A stretch of 60,235 nt of DNA, from the NCBI GenBank assembly GCA_947629175.1, contig CANRCT010000017.1, positions 1 to 60,235 of the forward strand. The letters run 5' to 3'. The notes beneath the pieces are model-generated. The model did not search any database, was not told the origin of the DNA, and was given only the letters and a program-made list of their open reading frames with translations. Shown here one piece after another: positions 1 to 8,956 of the stretch (the stretch's first letter is position 1; every line of letters begins with the position of its first letter). The position numbers and the translations under genes were made by a program. Source of the stretch: an uncultured Muribaculaceae bacterium (GTDB lineage: Bacteria > Bacteroidota > Bacteroidia > Bacteroidales > Muribaculaceae).

Positions 1-46
1 CGGCTATAAGAAGCGATATGATGAATATGATGGCTATCCTGTGCAT
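1..46 (-). CDS. Start of a secreted or membrane protein, cut by the window edge
   Basis: An ATG at 44-46 on the minus strand opens a frame reading MHRIAIIFIISLLIA before the window ends. This is a typical short hydrophobic signal peptide or signal anchor. A near-consensus Bacteroidales promoter lies about 20-50 nt upstream (66-96), which makes a real gene start likely. The product cannot be named from 15 residues. Confidence 0.55.
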   Translation of the reverse strand, partial: MHRIAIIFIISLLIA

Positions 47-65
47 GATATTAGGTATTAGGCTG

Positions 66-96
66 CAAAGTTAAGCATTTTGCATTGTTGTGCAAA
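66..96 (-). promoter_or_regulatory. Bacteroidales-type promoter reading leftwards
   Basis: On the minus strand TAACTTTG (66-73) matches the -7 consensus TAnnTTTG. TTTG (93-96) matches the -33 box, with a 19-nt spacer. It lies between the xerD stop (145) and the ATG at 46, so it separates the gene off the left edge from the dapB-xerD operon. Confidence 0.7.
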
Positions 97-144
97 AGTC
101 TGCGGCAAGGCGGTCGGAGGCGGTCGGAGCGGTTCGTCGCGCGG

Positions 145-1062
145 TCAGCGGCGGTTGCGGGGATGGTGGGCGAGGATTTCCTGGCGCAGCCGCGAGCGGT
201 CGAGGTGCAGGTAGATCTCGGTGGTCGCGATGCTCTCGTGGCCGAGCATCTGCTGGATGGCGCGCAGGTTGGCTCCCCCTTCGAGCAGATGGGTGGCGAA
301 AGAGTGGCGCAAGGTGTGGGGCGAGATGGTCTTTGTGATGCCGGCGGCTGCGGCGAGGCGCTTGATGATGGTGAAAATCATCTGGCGCGTCAGCCGGCTC
401 CCGCGCCGGCTCAGGAACAGGTAGGGCTCTTCGCCGCGCCTGATGGGGAGGGCGGCGCGTTCGGGCAGATACCCCCTGATCCACTCTAAGGCGGTCGGGG
501 ATATCGGCACGAGCCGCTCCTTGGAGCCTTTGCCATTGACCACGAGATAGCTTTCGTCGGAATATATCTTGCCGAGCTCCAGATTGACCAGCTCCGACAC
601 GCGCAGCCCGCAGCTGTAGAGCGTCTCGATGATGGCATGGTTGCGCGTGGCCTCGGCGCTCGCGGGGTCGATGGCCGCGAGCATGGCGTCGATCTCCTCT
701 ATGCTGAGCACTTCGGGCAGATGCAGCCCGATGCGGGGCGTCTCAAGCAGCTGCGAGGGATCGGTGTCGAGAAAGTGCTCCGTGTGGAGAAAGCGGCAGA
801 ATGACCTTACGCCCGACAGTATGCGCGCCTGCGACCGCGGGCTTACTCCGAGATCGTGGAGCGCGGCGCCGAACGTCTGCAGGTGCTCAAGGGTCAGATC
901 GGCCAGACTGACCGATTCGTCGGCGAGAAAGCGGAGCAGCTTCTCCACGTCCATACGGTAATTGACGCGGGTGTTGTCCGACAGCCCGCGTTCGAGGCTC
1001 ACGTGGGCCTCGTAGGTGTCGAGCAGACGGTCGAGATCGGTTATGCGGCGCAGCTGGGTCAT
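145..1062 (-). CDS. xerD: Tyrosine recombinase XerD
   Basis: Site-specific recombinase of the XerC/D type, 305 aa, which in this family resolves chromosome dimers at dif with FtsK. The N-terminal SAM-like core-binding domain covers roughly residues 1-95. The catalytic domain carries the expected residues: Arg in SCGLRVSELV, the HTLRHSFATHLLEGG motif, and LGHES followed by the nucleophile Tyr in TTEIYLHL. The start at 1062 was chosen because MTQLRR fits the family N-terminus and gives an ATGA overlap with the preceding gene; a longer in-frame extension to 1146 is Arg/Pro-rich and unlike the family. It is the last gene of the dapB-lepB operon. The housekeeping setting argues against an integrase of a mobile element; XerC versus XerD cannot be fully separated by eye. 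Confidence 0.9.
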   Translation of the reverse strand: MTQLRRITDLDRLLDTYEAHVSLERGLSDNTRVNYRMDVEKLLRFLADESVSLADLTLEHLQTFGAALHDLGVSPRSQARILSGVRSFCRFLHTEHFLDTDPSQLLETPRIGLHLPEVLSIEEIDAMLAAIDPASAEATRNHAIIETLYSCGLRVSELVNLELGKIYSDESYLVVNGKGSKERLVPISPTALEWIRGYLPERAALPIRRGEEPYLFLSRRGSRLTRQMIFTIIKRLAAAAGITKTISPHTLRHSFATHLLEGGANLRAIQQMLGHESIATTEIYLHLDRSRLRQEILAHHPRNRR

Positions 1063-1502
1063 ATGTCGATCATGTAGTCGGTGCGGGGGAGGCGTGGCGA
1101 CCTTATTGCTACCGCGGCGCGCAGCCCCTCGAAGAGCATGCCGCACCCCTCGGCGTCGAGCCTGCGGCGCATCTCCGCGACATCGCCGGCAAACGACGCC
1201 CCTTTCACCGCCATCTCCGCTCCGGATATCTCGGGCTGCCGGTCACGCGGCATCCCGTGCCGGCGCCCCAGGTCCAGCGCCCGCTGCAGCGATTCGTCGC
1301 CGTGGCGCAGCGTCACTTTCTGCGGCGACACGCTCAGAGCCACGCGGTAGGCCATCCGCTCTGCGTCGCTCTCCAGCTCGTCGTAGGCATAATATCCCTC
1401 ATGCTGATGGAGCACTTCGGTGATAAACCGGTAGGCGAACGGGGAGTGGACGCCGTTGCCGCGTCCGCGCCACAGGCGTCTTATTCGGTCGGCGAATCGC
1501 AT
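1059..1502 (-). CDS. Shortened O-methyltransferase-like protein, function unknown
   Basis: 147 aa. The N-terminus has the motif RGNGVHSPFAYRFITEVL followed by YYAY, which opens a Bacteroidetes family of SAM-dependent methyltransferase-like proteins of about 230-260 aa. The C-terminal end (RLPRTDYMIDI) also resembles the end of that family. The middle, where the glycine-rich SAM site should be, is much shortened and no GxGxG motif is visible. It overlaps the end of yfhO by 22 bp and the start of xerD by 4 bp (ATGA), so it is translated within the operon. It is probably a degenerate, non-catalytic relative; the family link comes from motif memory. Confidence 0.6.
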   Translation of the reverse strand: MRFADRIRRLWRGRGNGVHSPFAYRFITEVLHQHEGYYAYDELESDAERMAYRVALSVSPQKVTLRHGDESLQRALDLGRRHGMPRDRQPEISGAEMAVKGASFAGDVAEMRRRLDAEGCGMLFEGLRAAVAIRSPRLPRTDYMIDI

Positions 1503-4063
1503 TGTTTTCCGGCGCCGGCGGCAGCCCCTCTGAGTGCGGCGGCTATGGCTGCCGCGAGTGCCAGATAGATGAGTATTATCGAGATGTAGGCTGTGGTGGT
1601 AGTGGTACGGAGCGAGTCGGGGTCAAACCACATCTCTATCGTGTGGCTTCCGGCCGGGAGGCGCATGGCGCGCAGCAGATAGTCGACGCGGCCTATCTCG
1701 GCGGGAGCGCCGTCGACAGTCGCCTTCCATCCCCAGGGGAAATACACTTCGGAGAACACCGCAAGTCCCCCTTTGGCCGACCGGGCGTGGTAGGTCAGAC
1801 GGTTGGGGGCATAGGAGGTCTCGAATATCGTGTCGCCGGGCGACTTGGGCGTTGCCATATCGCCGAGTATGGGCCTGAAACGGCTGTCGGCTACGGCTGT
1901 CACCGCGGGATCTATATCCGAGAGCGCGGCCATCTCGGCGTCGGCGCCCTCCACGTAGATCAGCGAGTCGGCTATCCATGCGTTGCCGAGGGCGTGGTCG
2001 TTCATCACCGCCTCGCCCTGGGCCGTGATCACATAGCGGGCGTTGAGCATGTCGAGCACCCTGAAATCGGCCTCCGTCGGGTTGCCGCCGAGCAGCGGCT
2101 GCAGATGGCGGTCGATGAGATCCTGGTAGCGGGTGAGTTTTGCGGCGTGGTAGCCGCCTATCGCCTTGTGGTGGTAGGAAGGATCGGCCTGCCAGAACCG
2201 CTGCATGTCCATGACGCGGTAGTTCATGGCAGTGTCGGCGAGAATGGCGCGGTCGGCGTCGCTCAGCGGGAACTGCGGCGCCATGGCCAGGCGTTTGGCC
2301 ACGAAACTCTCAGAATCGACGTAGCGTTTGTCGACAGTAAACAGATCGAGGAGCACTATCGCTCCGATGGCGCCCATCGCTACGGCGGCTTTCAGCCGGC
2401 CGCGCATGAGCATGACGAGCACTATCGCTCCCGCCGCCACCACAAGGAAGCTGCGCAGGGCGTCGCCCGACACCATGGCGTGGCGTATCGTCTCGATGGC
2501 GGCATATATCCGGGGATTTTCAAGGCTGAAATACTGGAGGGTCGACTGGTCGGCCCCTCCGGCCGACAGGCTCTGCGCTATCATGGCGTCGATCTGGCGG
2601 TCGGAGCCTCCGATCGGCGAGCCGTAGATGCCGGGCATGATGATTCCGGCCAGGCAGAGCAGCATGACGGGGCCGAAGCTCCATATCATCGGCTTGCGGA
2701 AACGCTGCCAGGCGTCGGGGGTGGTCAGCAGTTTCTGCAGGGCCATTATGGCCAGCAGTGGCATCGTGAACTCGGCTATGACGAGTATGCTCTCTACGGT
2801 GCGGAACTTGCTGTACATCGGCATGTGGTCGATCATCAGATCGGTCAGCCACATGCAGTTGCGCCCGAGCGCGAGCAATATCGAGATGACCGTCAGCACA
2901 AGCAGCGCCCATTTGACAGGCCCCTTGACGATGATGCATCCCAGCAGGAAGAGGGCTACGATCAGCGCGCCGACATATACCGGTCCGTTGGTGCCCTCCG
3001 GTTCGCCGAAATACTGGCTCATGTATCCCAGATACTGCAGTTCCTGCCGGTCGATCTCACCCTTTGCCGCCAGATCCCTGGCCTTGTCGGTGTCGGCGAG
3101 GGTGAGCATTTTGTTCGATCCTTTCTCCGGCTTCATCGACGCGCCCCCCTTCAGGGCGGGGATGAGCAGCGTGAACGTCTCCGAAGTGCCGTAGCTGTAT
3201 TGGGTGATATAGTCGCGGTCGAGGCCGCCGGCAGTGGCGTTGGATCCGTCGCCCGGCTGTGTGAGCTCGGAGTGTCCGCCGCGCATGGTCTCCTTGGAGT
3301 ATTCGTAGGTATTGTAGAGACTCGGCAGGTTGGCGGCCGCGGCCAGCAGTCCGGCCACGGCGAGCGTGGCGGTGGCGGCGAGCCAGCGGCGCATCATCCG
3401 TTTCCTTACCGACCACACCAGTATGGCCAGCGACAGGCCGGCGATGACAAACATGAAGTAGTAGGTCATCTGCACATGGTTCGACGCTATCTGCATCATG
3501 GCGAAGAATGCCGTCATGGCGCCCCCCGCGAGATAGCGCCCGCGGTAGCAGAGCAGCACTCCCGCTATCGTCGGCGGCACGTAGGCCAGGGTGACGAATT
3601 TCCATATGTGGCCCGCGCCGATGATGATTATGAAGTATGACGAGAATCCGTAGGCTATGGCGCCTATGAGCGCCACATACCACCGCATTTTCATCGTCAG
3701 CAGCAGTATGAGGAAACCTATCATCATCATGGCCACCAGATTGGCCGGCGACGGCAGCCCGAGGCCCATCAGGGTGTTGACCCAGCTGATGAGCGAGCTC
3801 GACGGATATGATGGCGCGATCTGGAATGTCGGCATGCCGGAGAAGAGCGAGTTGGTCCAGCGGGTGGTCTCTCCTGTGGCCTCGCGGAATGCCTCGGCCT
3901 CGTGGCCTATCGCCGCTCCCTGCTGCATGTCGTGCTGGCGCAGCACATTGCCTACGAGGGCGTCGGGGTAGAAGAATGCCAGTGATATGGCCGCGATGGC
4001 CAGCAGCGACACGATAGTGCCGATGAAGCTGCGTGAGCGTAACAGTGTCTTTATATTTTCCAT
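1481..4063 (-). CDS. YfhO family polytopic membrane protein
   Basis: 860 aa, with about a dozen hydrophobic segments spread over the first two thirds and a C-terminal soluble beta-rich part (about residues 640-820) before a last membrane helix. Conserved YfhO/GT-C-like features include the early loop QHDMQQGAAIGHEAEAFR, an acidic-polar stretch with WTNSLFSGMPTFQ, and the C-terminal VYFPWGWKATVDGAPAEI. YfhO proteins in Firmicutes are linked to glycosylation of lipoteichoic acid; in Bacteroidetes the role is not established, but a lipid-linked-sugar glycosyltransferase of the inner membrane is a reasonable inference. It starts 33 bp after the WbqC gene stop in the same operon. Confidence 0.85.
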   Translation of the reverse strand: MENIKTLLRSRSFIGTIVSLLAIAAISLAFFYPDALVGNVLRQHDMQQGAAIGHEAEAFREATGETTRWTNSLFSGMPTFQIAPSYPSSSLISWVNTLMGLGLPSPANLVAMMMIGFLILLLTMKMRWYVALIGAIAYGFSSYFIIIIGAGHIWKFVTLAYVPPTIAGVLLCYRGRYLAGGAMTAFFAMMQIASNHVQMTYYFMFVIAGLSLAILVWSVRKRMMRRWLAATATLAVAGLLAAAANLPSLYNTYEYSKETMRGGHSELTQPGDGSNATAGGLDRDYITQYSYGTSETFTLLIPALKGGASMKPEKGSNKMLTLADTDKARDLAAKGEIDRQELQYLGYMSQYFGEPEGTNGPVYVGALIVALFLLGCIIVKGPVKWALLVLTVISILLALGRNCMWLTDLMIDHMPMYSKFRTVESILVIAEFTMPLLAIMALQKLLTTPDAWQRFRKPMIWSFGPVMLLCLAGIIMPGIYGSPIGGSDRQIDAMIAQSLSAGGADQSTLQYFSLENPRIYAAIETIRHAMVSGDALRSFLVVAAGAIVLVMLMRGRLKAAVAMGAIGAIVLLDLFTVDKRYVDSESFVAKRLAMAPQFPLSDADRAILADTAMNYRVMDMQRFWQADPSYHHKAIGGYHAAKLTRYQDLIDRHLQPLLGGNPTEADFRVLDMLNARYVITAQGEAVMNDHALGNAWIADSLIYVEGADAEMAALSDIDPAVTAVADSRFRPILGDMATPKSPGDTIFETSYAPNRLTYHARSAKGGLAVFSEVYFPWGWKATVDGAPAEIGRVDYLLRAMRLPAGSHTIEMWFDPDSLRTTTTTAYISIILIYLALAAAIAAALRGAAAGAGKQCDSPTE

Positions 4064-4096
4064 TTTTGTCTGATGATGGAGGAGTGCTTACGGATT

Positions 4097-4690
4097 TTAT
4101 TCATGGGTCAGCATCAGCGGGAGCGCTTCCGGCCCGAGGCAGAAGAGCATGTCGAGCACGCTGATCAGGGCGCGTGTGGCCTCGTCGGTCGGTCTTACCT
4201 GCCAGTAGCGGGGTATGGCGTCGTCCCCGGGCCGGTAAAGCCTTTCGGCTCCGACAGCCTCGTGGGAATGCTCTACGCGTGTGGTGATACCGAGCAGGCG
4301 CCTTATCAGCCGGTCGATATCAGCGTTGAAGTCGACAAGTTTTCGTCCGGCAGCTTCCCGGCATATGATATGCCTGAAATCGTCGGCATAAAACTCGAAG
4401 TAGGGCGAGCGGCCGTAGGACGATTCAAGCGCGGTTATATGTTCGTTCCACCAGTCGCCGTGATCCGACACAATGGCGTCGTCCCAGGTTGCGCCGGCTC
4501 CGTGCGGTTTGGTGACGGGCACCGTCAGCGTGATCGTGCCGTGGTTGCCGGGTATCATGCACCGGTGGGCCGATTTGAAGCGTTTGTCAAAGCGCAGTCC
4601 GTCGGCTATGACGGCTTCGCCGTGTCGTGCCATCGCCGCGTAATATGAGGCTGGGGCGCAGTATTGCGGAGGAAAGAGCGGAGCGTTCAT
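4097..4690 (-). CDS. WbqC family protein
   Basis: 197 aa. The N-terminal MNAPLFPPQYCAPASYYAA and the later GRSPYFEFYADDF are hallmarks of the WbqC-like family, often found in O-antigen or surface-glycan loci and in Bacteroidetes beside lepB. The biochemical activity of the family is not settled. The start at 4690 gives an ATGA overlap with the lepB stop; a longer reading frame upstream merely runs antiparallel through lepB in a shadow frame. Its place between lepB and yfhO suggests an envelope role. Confidence 0.85.
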   Translation of the reverse strand: MNAPLFPPQYCAPASYYAAMARHGEAVIADGLRFDKRFKSAHRCMIPGNHGTITLTVPVTKPHGAGATWDDAIVSDHGDWWNEHITALESSYGRSPYFEFYADDFRHIICREAAGRKLVDFNADIDRLIRRLLGITTRVEHSHEAVGAERLYRPGDDAIPRYWQVRPTDEATRALISVLDMLFCLGPEALPLMLTHE

Positions 4691-6135
4691 TGCGGATTGG
4701 CGCTGCGCAGTATCCTGTTCCAGCGAATGCCGCCGCTGAAAAGGCCCTTGTCTTTGTCGAGCGACAGCAGTATCATCATCGGCTTGCCCACGATATGATC
4801 CTCCGGCACGAATCCCCAGTAGCGCGAGTCGAGCGAGTTGTCGCGGTTGTCGCCCATCATGAAGTAGTAGTCCATGTCGAAGGTATAGCTGTCGGCCGGT
4901 TTGCCGTCGATATGGACGGTGCCGGATTCGTCGATGTAAGCGTCGTGGTGCCCCTCGTAGTTGCGTATGCACCGGTTGTATGTCGCCCAGTTCTCGCGGT
5001 TGAGCGGAATGGTCGTTCCCCTGCGGGGTATCCATATGGGGCCGTAGTCGGCGCGTGTCCATCCGTCGGCGATCCCTTCGGGGAAGAGTGTGTCGTCGGT
5101 TGGCGCGGGCTGCTTCATCAGGTGGCTGAACAGATTGGGCTGCGCCAGCATCTGCGCGCGCATTCCGGCTGTGAGCGGAGCGAAATATATGGGCGGTATG
5201 GTGCCGTCGGCGTTGGTGTCGAAGCCCATTGTGGCGAGCGCGGGATAGTCGGCCGGAGATGTCGATATCCGGTGACGGTCGTCCACGGAGATGTCGAGGC
5301 GCTCGAAATCTGACTCGGTCAGCGGCCTGCGTGTCTGGAAGTAGTAATTGTGCTGGGCGTCGGCCGGAGCGGGCTGAAGCTTGCCGTTGATGAAGATTGA
5401 GTCGGAGCGTATCTCAAGCGTCTCGCCCGGCAGCCCCACAGTGCGCTTCACGTAGTTTTCGCGCCGGTCGACAGGCCGGTAGATTATCTCGCCGAATGCC
5501 GGATCGCCTGAATTGACTGCTTCGCGGCCGTAGAGCCTGACGAGGGTGTGGTAGTCGGGATTCTGCATGTTGACGGCCACTGTGTCGCCGGCGGGGAAGT
5601 TGAATACCACGATGTCGCCGGTTTTCACCGTGTCAAGCCCTTTAAGCCGGTGATACTTTATCTGCGGATTGTCGAGATAGCTCTTGGTGCCTCCGAGCCA
5701 TGTGGGCATGGTGTTCTGCACCAGAGGGAAATGCACCGGTGTCATAGGCACGCGCGGCCCGTAGGCCATCTTGTTGACCCAAAGGTAGTCGCCGACGAGC
5801 AGCGATTTTTCGAGCGACGAAGATGGTATCTGATAGTTCTGCCCGACGAAGGCAAACACGAAATATACCACGATGATGGCATAGACTATGGCGTCGACCC
5901 AGCTCATGACGGTGCGCACGGCTTTCGACTTGCTGTTTTTCCACCAGGTGAACGGTATATAGCCCGTAATGTATATGTCGAAGAGGGGCACCAGAAGCAG
6001 AGCCAGCCACCAGTTGCCCATCCATGCCGTCCAGGCAAGCACCAGCAGTGCCACGATGCCGAACCGCGCCCAGCGCGTGGGTTTAGTAGCCTTGATGCGC
6101 TCTTTCAGCCCGGTCGTAAAATTAGTTGTATTCAT
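4687..6135 (-). CDS. lepB: Signal peptidase I, large Bacteroidetes form
   Basis: Membrane-bound serine-lysine peptidase that removes signal peptides from exported proteins. 482 aa, much longer than E. coli LepB (324 aa), as is usual in Bacteroidetes. Two hydrophobic regions (about residues 25-60 and 80-98) precede the catalytic box IPSSSLEKSLLVGDYLWVNK, with Ser107 as the probable nucleophile. The general base is Lys230 in YVKRTVGLPGE. The C-terminal box MMGDNRDNSLDSRYWGFVP is intact. A large insertion of roughly 150 residues lies between the Lys box and the GDNRDNS box. It starts 1 bp after the dapB stop. A second, small S26 peptidase sits at 57289-57972. Confidence 0.93.
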   Translation of the reverse strand: MNTTNFTTGLKERIKATKPTRWARFGIVALLVLAWTAWMGNWWLALLLVPLFDIYITGYIPFTWWKNSKSKAVRTVMSWVDAIVYAIIVVYFVFAFVGQNYQIPSSSLEKSLLVGDYLWVNKMAYGPRVPMTPVHFPLVQNTMPTWLGGTKSYLDNPQIKYHRLKGLDTVKTGDIVVFNFPAGDTVAVNMQNPDYHTLVRLYGREAVNSGDPAFGEIIYRPVDRRENYVKRTVGLPGETLEIRSDSIFINGKLQPAPADAQHNYYFQTRRPLTESDFERLDISVDDRHRISTSPADYPALATMGFDTNADGTIPPIYFAPLTAGMRAQMLAQPNLFSHLMKQPAPTDDTLFPEGIADGWTRADYGPIWIPRRGTTIPLNRENWATYNRCIRNYEGHHDAYIDESGTVHIDGKPADSYTFDMDYYFMMGDNRDNSLDSRYWGFVPEDHIVGKPMMILLSLDKDKGLFSGGIRWNRILRSANPQ

Positions 6136-6136
6136 C

Positions 6137-6892
6137 TCAGAGACCTACCGTTTTCAGAAGTGACGCATCGCTGACCAGACCCTCCATCAGCTCGGGCATT
6201 GTCAGGAATCCCTTGCGGTCTTTTATCCATTCGGCGGCCACTACGGCTCCGAGGGCAAATCCCTCGCGGCTCTTGGCACGGTGCTCGATGGTGATGGTGT
6301 CGGCCGGCGAATCCCAGGTGATGATATGCGTGCCGGGCACTTCCCCCTCGCGCTCATGACCGATGAGCAGAGTGTTGTCGTCGCCGATGCTCTCGCTCCA
6401 GCATCCGATGCGCGGATCCTCCTCCATGATCCCCTCGGCGAGGGTCAGGGCGGTGCCGCTCGGGTGGTCGAGTTTATGGATGTGGTGGATCTCCTTCATA
6501 GAGGGGCGGTATTGCGGGAATCCGGCCATCAGGGCCGCCAGATAGCGGTTGACGGCGAAGAACATGTTCACTCCCAGACTGAAATTGGAGGTCCAGAAAA
6601 AAGTCCCATTCCCGGAGTCGCATATGGCCTTTATCTCGCCGATGCGTGATGTCCAGCCCGTAGTGCCGCATACCACCGGAATCCCCTCGGCCAAAGCTGC
6701 CGTTATATTGCCGAAAGCGGTGGCGGGAGTGGTGAATTCGATCGCCACGTCGGCGCTGCGGAATGCGTCGGAGTCGATCTCTGCGTCGCCGCAGCTGACG
6801 TCGACATGCGCCACTATCTCGTGGCCGCGCTGAAGTGCTATTTTTTCTATGGCATGGCCCATTTTGCCATAGCCAATAAGTGCTATTTTCAT
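6137..6892 (-). CDS. dapB: 4-hydroxy-tetrahydrodipicolinate reductase
   Basis: Catalyses the NAD(P)H-dependent reduction step of lysine/diaminopimelate synthesis, needed for peptidoglycan. 251 aa from the chosen ATG. The Rossmann motif MKIALIGYGKMGHAI is at the N-terminus, the loop VVCGTTGW follows, and the catalytic/substrate motif EIHHIHKLDHPSGTA is present. The start at 6892 places the GxGxMG motif at residue 7 as in the family; the longer frame to 7048 has no family match. First gene of the operon dapB-lepB-wbqC-yfhO-small protein-xerD. The short Bacteroidetes version lacks some loops of the E. coli enzyme. Confidence 0.93.
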   Translation of the reverse strand: MKIALIGYGKMGHAIEKIALQRGHEIVAHVDVSCGDAEIDSDAFRSADVAIEFTTPATAFGNITAALAEGIPVVCGTTGWTSRIGEIKAICDSGNGTFFWTSNFSLGVNMFFAVNRYLAALMAGFPQYRPSMKEIHHIHKLDHPSGTALTLAEGIMEEDPRIGCWSESIGDDNTLLIGHEREGEVPGTHIITWDSPADTITIEHRAKSREGFALGAVVAAEWIKDRKGFLTMPELMEGLVSDASLLKTVGL

Positions 6893-6913
6893 TGTATATC
6901 GTATATTATGATG

Positions 6914-6921
6914 CAAATTTA
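6914..6921 (-). promoter_or_regulatory. -7 element upstream of dapB
   Basis: TAAATTTG on the minus strand, 22 nt before the dapB start, matches the Bacteroidales -7 box TAnnTTTG. No good -33 TTTG is seen at the usual 19-20 nt spacing. Likely promoter of the six-gene operon. Confidence 0.45.
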
Positions 6922-6950
6922 CGAAAAATTCCGCAATTGTCGCTTCCCTC

Positions 6951-7991
6951 TCATCCCGCCACCTCCTCGCGCAGGTGGTAGTGGTTGCGCAGCTGCTCGA
7001 ACGATGCCGGATTCTCGCGCAGCATGGCGGTGTCGGCCAGCGGATCATACGATGCCGCGATTTTCTCCGCGGTTACCGCTATCCCGGCTCCGTCGGCTAC
7101 CGGCTCGTCCCATTTCACACGCGGCAGTCCGAAATATCCGGTAAATACGTCCGTGGCCATGCGTGTGGCGCGTATTTTCCCCTGGCGCGAATAGCCTGCG
7201 ATGTGAGGCGTGGCGATCGCGGCCATGCGTAGCAGTTCAGAGGAGATGTCAGGCTCGTTTTCCCAGCAGTCGATCACCGCCGCCGACACCTTGCCGGCTT
7301 TGAGTGCATCTGTGAGAGCCGCATTGTCGACCACGGGCCCGCGGGCCGAATTGATGATCACGGGGCGTCGCTCCATGCTGTCGAGCAGCGTGGTGTCGCA
7401 GAGATGGTAGGTCGGGCAGTCACCCGATCGTGTAAGTGGCGTGTGGAAAGTTATGGCGTCCGCCTCGCGGGCGATCTCTTCGATGGTTGAGAATCCGTCG
7501 GGGCCTTCGGCTGCGGCGCGTGGAGGATCGCAACGCATGACTCGCATGCCGAGGCGCTCGCCCCAGTCGGCCACGATTTTCCCTACATTGCCCACTCCGA
7601 CCACTCCGAGCGTCTTCCTTTCGAGAGAGCCGAAAGCGGGCAGCGACAGAAGGGATGCGAATACGTATTGCGCCACAGCCGGGGCGTTGCATCCCGGAGC
7701 GTTGGCCACTTCGATGCCATGGCTCCGGCACCAGGGAATATCCACATGGTCGAGGCCGATTGTGGCCGACGCTATGAGGCTTACACGGCTATGGCCGAGG
7801 AGCTGTTCGTCGCATCTCACACGGGTGCGGGTGATGATGGCGTCGGAGTCGGCCACGGTGTCGGGCGTGAACTCGGCCGGCTGCAGGTATTTTACAGCCG
7901 CCATAGGTTCGAGCACTCCGCGTATGAAAGGTATGTTGGCCTCAATTATTACTTCGGGCCGGCGGAGGCGCGTCAGGTTGTCAGATTCCAT
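6951..7991 (-). CDS. pdxB: Erythronate-4-phosphate dehydrogenase
   Basis: NAD-dependent D-2-hydroxyacid dehydrogenase family, second step of the DXP-independent pyridoxal phosphate pathway. About 346 aa. The N-terminal VIIEANIPFIRGVLEP matches PdxB rather than PGDH or glyoxylate reductases. The NAD-binding motif is LGVVGVGNVGKIVADWGERL, the catalytic Arg lies in INSARGPVVDNAAL, and the Glu/His dyad in CWENEPDIS and TPHIAGYS. The C-terminal dimerisation domain with YDPLADTAMLRENPASFE is PdxB-type. Three ATGs (7991, 8000, 8009) could start it; the shortest is given, and all overlap the end of the preceding gene. Last gene of the rlmL-like-purD operon. Confidence 0.88.
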   Translation of the reverse strand: MESDNLTRLRRPEVIIEANIPFIRGVLEPMAAVKYLQPAEFTPDTVADSDAIITRTRVRCDEQLLGHSRVSLIASATIGLDHVDIPWCRSHGIEVANAPGCNAPAVAQYVFASLLSLPAFGSLERKTLGVVGVGNVGKIVADWGERLGMRVMRCDPPRAAAEGPDGFSTIEEIAREADAITFHTPLTRSGDCPTYHLCDTTLLDSMERRPVIINSARGPVVDNAALTDALKAGKVSAAVIDCWENEPDISSELLRMAAIATPHIAGYSRQGKIRATRMATDVFTGYFGLPRVKWDEPVADGAGIAVTAEKIAASYDPLADTAMLRENPASFEQLRNHYHLREEVAG

Positions 7992-8956
7992 AATATGCAT
8001 GACAGGCATCCTGCCGCCAGGGCGAGCACGGCTATATAGGCGCGTCGCTGGCTGTAAAGCCTTACGGTGAACGCTACCTGGAAAGCTGTGCATGCATTAA
8101 GCAGGCAGGCATAGAATATTACGTTGTTGAAATCCACTATGCACAGCAGACCGCTGGCGATGCCTGTGACGGAGAGAAATCCGTGCATGGCGCGGGTGCG
8201 GGCGTTCATGGATATTACTTTCATGAGATTGAGGGTGCCGCACACGAGGCCGGCCGTCAGGCTGACGGCTACCGCGGCGGTGAGTTTAGGCGCTACCGGG
8301 AGGCTGAAAAAGAGATGCGGGTCGGGCATCGGAGGCAGACGCAGGGCTGCGGGCTCGATGACGCCGAAAGCCCAGCAGCACCATAGCGGCGCTATTGTCC
8401 CCATCAGTGCCGCAAGCAGTCCTTTGAACGTCAGCAGCCGCATCTGGCTGCACCCTATCAGGGCTATAGCGAAATACGGCACAAAGCCATACTGGCACAT
8501 CGAACCGGCCGCGAGCAGCATGAATATCAGGAGGACGCGGCGCGTATGCGACGGCGACTGATACGACGCATATAGAGCGGTCATCGACAGAAGCATCACA
8601 AGCGCGAGCAGCGGAGCGCCGCTGAAGCGGGTGAGTTCGGTAGGTATGGAGCTCTGCAGGAGCATGAACAGCCCGGCAAACATCACCGATACAGTCCGAA
8701 GCAGGTTGAACACCCTGTTGACCGCAATCATGACCAGGCCTGTGACCAGGCTTCCGGCCAGCGCGAATGCGAAACTGGTAGAGGTATCGGCGATCCACAG
8801 TCCTGGCGAGGGGAGCCACAGCCCCATGTCGGCCGGAGTGTCGGGCATCGGGAGCATGAAGCTGACACACGCCACCGCAATGGCCACGGCGGTGAGCAGC
8901 CATGTGAATCCGCGCGAACGCAGGAAGTCGGTCAGGCGTTGCTCCGGGCGGGTCAC
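7973..8956 (-). CDS. Polytopic inner-membrane protein of unknown function
   Basis: 327 aa with about ten hydrophobic segments, including [18 protein letters not shown] near the N-terminus and [17 protein letters not shown] at the end. No recognised motif was found, and the loops carry few charged residues. It overlaps purD by 4 bp (ATGA) at its start and pdxB by about 19 bp at its end, so it is translated as part of the purD-pdxB operon. Coupling to purine and pyridoxal phosphate genes may be only positional. Similar unnamed membrane proteins exist in Bacteroidetes; no function is proposed. Confidence 0.75.
   Translation of the reverse strand: MTRPEQRLTDFLRSRGFTWLLTAVAIAVACVSFMLPMPDTPADMGLWLPSPGLWIADTSTSFAFALAGSLVTGLVMIAVNRVFNLLRTVSVMFAGLFMLLQSSIPTELTRFSGAPLLALVMLLSMTALYASYQSPSHTRRVLLIFMLLAAGSMCQYGFVPYFAIALIGCSQMRLLTFKGLLAALMGTIAPLWCCWAFGVIEPAALRLPPMPDPHLFFSLPVAPKLTAAVAVSLTAGLVCGTLNLMKVISMNARTRAMHGFLSVTGIASGLLCIVDFNNVIFYACLLNACTAFQVAFTVRLYSQRRAYIAVLALAAGCLSCILWNLTT

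Noticed and set aside
145-1062. XerD as integrase of a mobile element or controller of an invertible promoter
   Set aside because: It is coupled to dapB-lepB housekeeping genes, and no attachment sites or inverted promoter repeats were seen nearby.
1502-3640. 712-codon open frame antisense to yfhO
   Set aside because: It mirrors the yfhO gene codon by codon in GC-rich DNA, has a His/Arg/Gly-rich composition and no domain or start signal. Shadow frame.
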